Assembly (NCBI GenBank): GCA_031272895.1
Contig: JAISSW010000016.1
Coordinates: forward strand, 62,001 to 126,000
Origin: Clostridium sp.
GTDB taxonomy: Bacteria; Bacillota; Clostridia; Oscillospirales; Acutalibacteraceae
Direction of reading: 5' to 3'
DNA: 64,000 nucleotides
Of this stretch, positions 1 through 9,000 are shown one piece after another. The translations under genes and the position numbers were made by a program. Position 1 is the stretch's first letter; each line of letters starts with the position of its first letter. The notes under the pieces are model-generated. The model searched no databases. It was given only the letters and a program-made list of their open reading frames with translations, and was not told the DNA's origin.

Positions 1-3000
1 TGCCGTCGTAGGCGGGAATATCGGCAGCTGTTGTGTAGTCCGGGATATTGAAGCTGCCGTCCGGGTTGGAGCTAATCAGCCAGCCGCCAAGCAAGGCAGT
101 GTCAACAATATTAAGTCCGTCGTAAACCCGCATTTCAAACACTGCGCCGCCAAGCCCCGCAATAAGGTCAATCTTGCCGTCGGAGCGAAGTACCTGGTGC
201 GGATTTTTGCCGGCGGCCTGCAGGGCTGCGTACGCACTGTCCAACTGCGCTTGGTCAACGGGGGACTTGGGGTTGTATGTGCCGACGTAATCCCCCTTGA
301 GTATAATCGGCTTTACGGCTGTGTTGCTGAACTCATACTCAAATTCCTGCGCCGCAATGCTGCGCGCAACAGTAAATACATAGCTCTGGGTGTTATTCAA
401 ATAGTCTCCGCTAATCGGAGCTTCGTCTGAGGGCTGCTCCTTAATGCGGTATATACCCTCGTAAAGCCCGTCAAGCTCCGCCTTACCCTGCGCGTCCGTT
501 ACAAGGCTGCCTGCGGCTGTCCAACCGTCCGCCAAGCCGTCGCCGCTGTCATCCGCAATGGGCACACTCTTTTCAACATAGAATTTTATGCCTTCCAAAG
601 GCTCATAGCTCACAAATTCCTTTGAGTCCGCCGTTGAAAGTGTACCGTCGGCATGGATTACAGCCCCTGTTTTGCTCACACTAACCTTGCCGGGAACCGG
701 CTCCTGGTAATTCTTAACAACAACGCTGCCCGCGGCGAACGCCGTGCCGTTTCCGTCAAGCACCCTGTAATCCGTGCCAATCTTAAAGTAAACCGGCGAG
801 TCGCTGCCCAAATAGCCGCTCGGCGCGGGCCGCTGCTCCACAGCGTAATACCATTCGTCATATTCCAGACCCGTTATTGACGCTATGCCGTTGGAATCCG
901 TGGTATATTCCCCAATGTAGCTGTCCGGCAACGGGTCGTTTTCCTTATAGACCTTAAAGCTCACGTTTTCAAGCTTTACCCCATCTGTCACTTGGAGCAC
1001 AGCGGGGTCCTTCGCCGTTGCGACGCTGTTGTTAACGTCAATCCCCAGCTTTAGTATATTAACCTTTGCCTTTTCGATGTTTTTAACCACAACCGTGCCC
1101 GACTTGAACGGCAGCCCCTCCGGATAAGAGAGCGGCTTGCCCGTGGCGTCCACGGTAAAGTAGGTTGGCGTGCCGTTCTCCAAATAACCGGGAACGGTTG
1201 AGTTTTCCTCTATTCTGTAGAGCTGCCCAACCTTAAGCTTTGGCAGCAGCACCTTGCCGTAATTCGCGTCTGCCGGGTCACTGATTGTAGTGAACTGCCC
1301 AAGGCTAACATCTGTGCCGAGTATCCCGGTCCCTACCTCATAAAGTGTAAATTCCACTCCGCCCAGCTTAGTGAAGCTGCCGTTAATATCGGTTGGCGCT
1401 GTGTTAATGCTTGCCGAACCAAAGGGAATGCCCGCCTTTGTAAGCCAAACGTCAACAAGCGGATTGCGCGCAACAACCTCAAAGGGTGCGAGCCCATCTC
1501 CCGTGCCGCTTGCGGAAATAAAGTCCGAAACGCTGTAGCCTGACGGCGGCTCTTGCCAACTGCCGTTAATGTAAATCCTTAACGTGCCGACGACATATTC
1601 CGTCCTGTCGGGGTAAACCCTAAGGTCAAAGCGAATCCTATCCAACGAGCCGGGCGCGGCTGTTTCCTCAATGGTATAAACCACACCGGAGGCTGTCGTC
1701 AGCAGGCTGTTAAAGGAAACCTTACCCGCCGCGTCGGTGCTTGCCGTGCTGCTCCAGCTGTTGTATTCACCTTCTGTATTGAGCTTTTCGGGGTCGAGCG
1801 GGTCAACCGGCGTTTCCGCATAGTACGAAATCGCTCCGCGGCTGATTTTGAACTGTACTCCCTTGAGCGGCGCCGCGGGTGTCATGCCGTCATATTTTGT
1901 CAGCATCACACTGCCGCGCAGGGCGGAGGGCGGCACGGGGGTATTATAAATCGGCTGCACACCCGCCGTTCCTGCCGTTACAACATATCCTTCCTGCTCG
2001 GAGTATTCGTAAACGTCGGGCACACTGTCAAGCTCATAGTCTGCGGCGTAGGGCAGGGCAGGTATGGTTATGGTATATTCCACGCCGTTGGCGGCGTAAC
2101 CCGCGGGGGTTGCGGCTTCCCGAACGGCATAATCTCCCGGCGCAAGCTCAGTGAAAGTTAAGCGCCCGTCCGCCCCTGTTGTTGCCGCTGAAATATATAT
2201 GTAGTCAGGGGAACTGTCGCTATCCTCGCCGTCCGGCACAATTTGGTAGAGCGTGAATTGAACGCCCTGCATAGCGCTGTTTGTTTTTATATCCTTTTTG
2301 GTCAAGCTCAGCGACGCTGGGTATGCCTTAACCTCGTTATAAACCGGCGGCGCCTCAAGCAGCTCCGTCTGCTGCTCAAAGTTATAGCAGAAGCTGTTAA
2401 TCATACGCTTGCCGGGATAAATCCATGTTTCGTCATATTCCGGCAGCGGCTCTGAGCCAACGTGATAGGCGGGGTCGGAGGGGTCGTTCCACGCACGCCT
2501 TGCCAGCAGTGAGGCATAGGTTTCCGGTCCGTGCCTCGGCGCTGTCATCTCAATAACAACCTCCAGCGCCTCCTGCTCCTCAAGCACCAGATGCTGGTTC
2601 TCCACGTCGTCTCTAATCAGCAGCCCTATAACGTGCGGGCTGTGTACCCCGTTGCTGTATTCTCCCGTAGGAATTTCCTTGCACCAAACGGGGACATTGC
2701 CCACAAAGGCATCAACCTCGCCCCAATATTGCGCAACGCCGTTAATCAGCGAGCCTTCGGTTATTGCGGCAGGCACCACCGCGCCATTATCGTCAACCAA
2801 GCTGAAGTAATCCGCCGCGGTTTCCGCGAAGGGCAGACTGTCAAGCTGCAGCTCCAAATCCTTTGCGTCAATCTCGCCGTCGCCGGTCAAATCCTGTGAG
2901 GGCAAGTGGTACGGCGTGTTGTAGGTTGACATTGTGTTTTCATCAAGGTAGGCACGGTATTGGTCGGAAACGACAAGATACCAGACCTCATAGCCGGCGG

Positions 3001-6000
3001 GTACTGTGACCTGCTTAACGTCATTCCACCAGTCGCTATTGCGTTCCGCCTGAGTTCCCGTAGCGCCGTTAACAATACCATGGTCCATATACATGGGTAG
3101 GAAATCGTAGAGCTTGAAGCCCTGCTCGGTAACGGACTCATCGGTGTTGTTGAAGATATACAGCTTTTCCTCCACGTCGTATGCCCAGTCCTCAACACGC
3201 CCGCCTGTACCGACGCCGGCAATATCCGTGGCGTTTTTGGTTGTGGTCTGCCAAGCGCTCCAAGCGTTTTCGCTCAGCTTGTTGCGCACAAGCTTCATTG
3301 CCGTAAGGACGGAGGTCATGCCCATATTGCCTTGGTCAACGCCTACCAGTGTTCCGACCTTGCCAAACGGGTTTTTGTCCGTCAGCGTTTTTCCGTTTGT
3401 AATGCCGCCGTCAACACCGCCGTTTTCGGTCAGCAGGTCTTCGCTTTCCGTGCCTACGCGGATTATCGACGGGTCCTCGTCAAAGTCCAAGTACACCCTG
3501 TTTACCATGGAGACGGCGCTTGTTGCCATAACGGAGCCTTTTATCAGCCCCAAATACCCTTCGCCAAGAATAGAACGCTTAACATTTTTTTGCAGCTCCG
3601 CGTTCCACTCGGTCAGCTCGTAATTGTACAGCGAGCCAACGCGGATTGAGTCCGCGGTAATGCGCAGGATATTATGCTTTGCCCCGCCGGCGTCCGTGTA
3701 GCCGTCGGAAACGAATTCGTACCTTAGATTCTGTGCGGCAAGCGCAAGCTGCTCATAGGGAGTAAAGCTCTCGAACACAAAGGCGTCCGGCAGAACGTCA
3801 ATAATCTCTACGTTCTGTAAAAGCATTTGGAAGTCGCCGCCATTTGTTGCATCTATGCCGTTAAAGGTATCAAGCTTAAGCTTATAGTCAAGCTTGTCGC
3901 CCGCCATATAGATTGTGTCTGTGTTTCCGTCATGCTCAACGGCGCTTTTGCTTATGCCAATGCCCTCGTCAATATTTATCATGCGGAAGCAATCCCAGTC
4001 GTCAACGTGGTGCGGGACTGTTTGCTGTACCTCGGACTCGTCAAACCATTTTTCGTTGTAGCTTGCCTCGCCAAGGTTCCAAAAATAGTCGTCGGCTGTG
4101 CGTGTCAAGGGGTCATAATGCCCGTCCATGTCCGTGCCGTTGTCCGTTTCGCTTTCCCATGTTATGCTTGGGTCCTTGAGCGCCGTGTAAATAAACACGC
4201 TCACCGTTTCATTTTTCTTAACCGAATACGAAATATCGCTGAAGGTCACGCGCACAATGCTCTCCTGCAGGCTCTTTGGGAAGATGATTTTTGAGGTGAC
4301 ATTGTTCCGCGTCAGCACAACATTGCCGTCTATGTCGTAGGCGGTGAGTGTCGCCGGACCAAGCCCGTTGATGTCCGCGGAAACCATCTTCATGCGGGAA
4401 TCATACAGCACGTCCGTGAATACCAAATCAGTGAACCGCGTGGTGTCGTTCGTCCATTCGCTTGCGTCGCCGTTGCGCCCGGTCAGGCTTATGCTCCACT
4501 TGAACTCAGCCGGGTTGTCCGCCGACGCCCCTTTGTCCGCCTTGCTGTCATAGAACCAGCCTATCGGGTCGCTTATAACGCCTCCGTCAGTCGCGGTTGT
4601 TTCCCACGCGGCTATTCCGTCTGCGTGTATGCCCTCGCCCGCCGCAAAGCCGTCCGGGTTATCGTTCGCGGCAATTGCGGGGGAAATCGCCCATGTGCCG
4701 TCGCTGAAATAATCCTTCACCGCGCCGCGGTGGGGCTTCTCCGCAACCTTAACAAAGTTGCCCGGCGGAATCGCGACAAAAAGTGAGGCGATGTCGTCCT
4801 TGCCGGAAAAATGCTCATAGTCGCCGTATGCCGGCTCATATATATCCGAAACGTAACCGATTGTGTTAACTACCTCTTGGTCCTCCCACGCGTTTGGGAA
4901 ATACAAAACCAACGTAGGCGTGGGCGGGGTTACGGTTTGCAGCTGTGAATATGTTATACTGACAGTGCCGTCGCCGTTATCGTACCATCCGGGATTGAGC
5001 GCGGGGTCAAAATACGCCGTGGCAATTGTTTTTACGCCGTCCACATTCGCATAGTATGTAGGCAGGTAGTCCGTGTAGGTAATTGCGCTGATAAAGCGGC
5101 TGCTGCTGCCAATGTTTACAGTATATTCAATCCACAGCTTGTCCTGCTCAATGTACCTGTTCTCGTTATAATTATAAGGGCCGTCAAGGCTGTTCTCCTC
5201 GCCGCCGACCCTGCTGCGCGGCTTATTTTGCTCCACCATTGTGCTTGTGCGGGCAAACTTTGTTATTCCGGGGCTTTTGTAAATACCGCTGAGCGTCGCC
5301 GCCTTTTGTGTACCGGTGCTTCCCTCCCCGTCCACGAACATACCGTATGCCGGTCCCACTCCTGCGTCGGACTGCGCTACAGCGTCATTATCAGGGTTAA
5401 TCAGCGTTGCAACAAGCGGGAACTCCCTGCCCTGCTCAGTCGGTCCGGAAATAAGCTGCCAGAAAAGTGACAAGCCGAAAGAACCGGTCGGAACCTCGTC
5501 CGTAAAGGTTATTGTTATAATACCCGCCGCCGGGTCACAGCTTGTGGTGTGTATGCCGTCCTGCTTGGAATCCGCCATAAAAACCACTCGCGTCGGGTCA
5601 TAAGCAACCTGAACGGACCAGCCCGCGCCGATTTTTTTGTCCTGCGCCAGACCGCTGTTGTTCAAATCAACTGAGGTTTGCAGTATGTTGCCAATGTAAT
5701 CCTTGGTGGTTATGCCGTGCTGGTAGATGTGGTAGAGTGAGGAATCCGTGGGGGTATATTCCTCGTAATAGAAGGTGTATTCGTTACCGGGTTCAAGGTA
5801 ATTAAGGTCGCCCAAATGCTCAATTGCGGGCAAGGCGGCGGCAAATACGGCCGGCGTGGGGGAAACCGCAGCGTGCTGGTAGCCGAAAATCGGCTTGCCG
5901 AAAAGGCTTACCGTGCCGTTTTCAAAGTTGTATTCGGCACGCGTAACGGCGTCCGGCGCAATCGTTTCGCCGTCACTAAGGCGCTTGTAATGCACCAAGA

Positions 6001-9000
6001 TGTTCACCGGCGCAAGCAGGTAGCCGTCGGCCGTGCGCACATTGTTAGGCGAATAACAATACACCGGGACTCCGTTATTTTTGTTGAAGGACTGGTAGGC
6101 GTTATCCGTTTGCGCGTCCGCGCGGATATAGAGCGTATCCGTTTGGTTGGAGCTTGCGTTGCTTGTGCCTATTCCGCCGATTATTACATAGTTAAGGAAA
6201 GAGCTTGCAAACGCGCTGTTTGATGAAACCGGCGGCTCCGGGGAATACGGATTCAGCACATCGTCCCTGTTAACGGGGAAAGTGAAGCCCTCAAATTCCG
6301 TGGCGGCCCGCAAATCCAAGCTGTTAAGGCTCGCTTTAGCGAACGCCCGCGCTCCTATGCTCCTCAAGTGCGCAAGGCTGTCTAAGTGCAGCTCCGTAAG
6401 CGGCACATTTTCAAAGGCGTAATCCTCAATGCGCAAAAGCCCCGTCAAATTGTTTAAGTCTAACTGCGTCAGCTTTGCGCTGCTGAAAGCGTTATAGCCT
6501 ATAACCTCCAAGGAGCTTAGGTCGCCCTCAAGGCTCAGCTGCGTCAATGGCGAGGCGGAGAAAGTAAAAGGCGGAATGGACTGCAACTTCGGCAGGTTCT
6601 TCAGCGTCAATGTGCTCAAACCGCTGTAAGCCTTCCTTGCGGTGTTGCCCGCCGGACCATAGTGTGTTGTGTTGTAGCCTTGGTTATCGTTAACCGCCAA
6701 ACCGTTCTCGTCATAAAGGAAAGCCTGCTGCTCCGCAAGGAAAGTGAGCTTCGGCAGGTTTTCTAATGTCAGGCTCGTAAGGTTGGTTGCCACGCGCCCC
6801 GAAGAAAAAGCCATGCCACCGATTTCATATAGCTCCGGCAGGTCGCTTATCGTCAGCTCGGTGCCGGCATATGCCCCAAACGCCAGCATACCAATGTATT
6901 TCAGTTTTTTCTGCGCGCTTAAGTCAAGGCTTTGCAGCGGCGCGTTAATAAACACGGCAAAGCCGATTGACTCCAAATTCGGGCAGCCTGAAAGGTCCAA
7001 ATTGGTTAGTGCCGCACCATAGAATGTGCGTGCGCCCTCGCCGCACAGGTAATAGCTCTCTTTTTTGTAGTCGTCGCCGTTGGCCCCGTGGTCAACGCTG
7101 CCTATCATGCGCAGGCTGGGCAGGTTATCCAATTTAATCGAGGTTATCAGCGCCCCGCCGCCGCCGATGGTTCCTGGCATACTGCCATCAGAGAAAGCCC
7201 GTGAACCGATAATCTCCAAGGACGTGAGGTTTGATAAGTCTAAGCTCGTCAGCTGGTTTTTGTAGAAAGCCTTGTAGCAAATCTTTTTTAGTGCCGTGTC
7301 GCCGGTTAAGCTCAAGGTTTCTATCGGCGAGTTTTCAAACGCTCCATCGCCGATTATTTCAAGGCTCGTCAGATTGCTCAGGTCAAGCTCCTTCAGTCCA
7401 ACCGCCATGTTAAAGGCCCGCTCACCAATATACTTGAGCTTGGGCAGCCCGCTCAGCGCCAAGCTTTGCAGCGGCGAGTTTAAGAACGCCTCATTGCCAA
7501 TTGTTTCCAGCTGCGGCAGGTTAACCAAGCTCAGCTCCGTCAGCTTTGCGCTTTCAAAAGCTCCTCTGTTTGCAAGGCTTCCCGTGCTTACGTCTGTTAT
7601 TCCGTCTGGCAGCTTGTCGGCGTAAATACCAATGCTCTTAAGGTTTGGCATATTGCTGATTGTAAGCTGTGTCAGCGGGGAGTTCCCAAAGCATTCCGGC
7701 GGGATTGAAATCAGCCCCAGGTTATCGAGAACAACGCTTTCAAGGGCATATAAATACCTGAACGCGGCGGCGCTTAAGCTGTCGTCGTCTGTACCCATGA
7801 TGCCGTCCGCACCGGCATCATATACAAAAGCGGTTTCCTCCGAGCCATAGCGGGTACTCGTTCCGCGCAAATCACGCAGCACGGGCAGGTTGCGCAGCAC
7901 CAAGCTTTTCAGCGTCTGCGCCCCGTCCTCAGTCGTCCAGTTGAACGCCCCCGCGCCGATTGTGTATAGATTAGGCAAATCCTCAACGACAAGCGATTCC
8001 GCCGCGTAGCTGCCAAAGGCAAGTATATCAATCGTCACAATGGATTGCGGGAAAGCAAGGCTTGTCAGCGGCGAATCTCGGAATGCTCGTTGACCAACAG
8101 TCGTCAGCGCTGTGTTTCCGCTAAGGTCAAGGCTCGTCAACCCCGCCCGGCAAAACGCATAGTTACCTATGGTCCGCAGCTTTGTAAGCCCCGTCAGGTT
8201 AAGGCTTGTCAGCAACGCGCCGCCGTTATTATCGTAAAAGTCTTGCGTTATTGTTCCGGGGATTTGGCCGGTATAGTTGCTCTCGGAAAAAGCGTATTGC
8301 CCAATTGCTGTGAGCATTGGGTTTGTGGAAAGGTCAAGCTCGGTTATGCGGTTCTTGTAGAACGCGTAGTCGCCGATTGTCGTCAGCGCGGGGTTGTTCG
8401 CAATGGTCAGGCTTGTGATTGCGGCGGCTTGGAACGCCTTGTTGCCGATAGAGGTCAGCGCGGCGTTGTTTGCTATTTCAACTGTTTTTATATTTGTAAG
8501 GTCGCCGAAAAAACAACCGTTAGTAGCTGTAGTTACAGACTCCGGAATTGTTGTGAGCTTTTCGTTATTAATAATACGGACTGTTTTAAGCAGGGGCAAA
8601 TCGTCCAGGCCCGTGTCGTTTGTCGGGGTCGGCAGGCTCACCAAGCTGTCGCAGTTGTCAATAATAAGCTCGGTAATGCTGTTGACCGCCAGCGGCAAAC
8701 GCGTGGGAATGCTGTTGTTGAACAGTACGGGCGCAATGGTGGTAAGCTTTGGGTTATCCTTGATTTCCAGCGTCGCGCTGCCAAGGTGCCCGAAGTTGTT
8801 GCCGCCAATCTCAATCAAGGAATCCATGCCGCTGATGTTGAGTGTGCTTAAAGGATAATCACGGAAACAGTGCTGACCGATAATTTTCAGCTTGTCAAGC
8901 ATGGAAAGGTCCAGTGGGAAGGGTGTGATAGTTATGCTTTCGCTGCTCGCCGCGGCGCAGAAGGTCGCTATGCCAAGCTGCTCCAAATTAGGGCAGCCGG

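Noticed and set aside
8045-8851. A 268-codon plus-strand frame opposite the giant surface gene, with many similar ones in 1-11000
   Set aside because: They are complements of the LRR and Cna_B coding repeats; they lack ribosome sites and domain logic, while the minus frame is continuous and recognisable.
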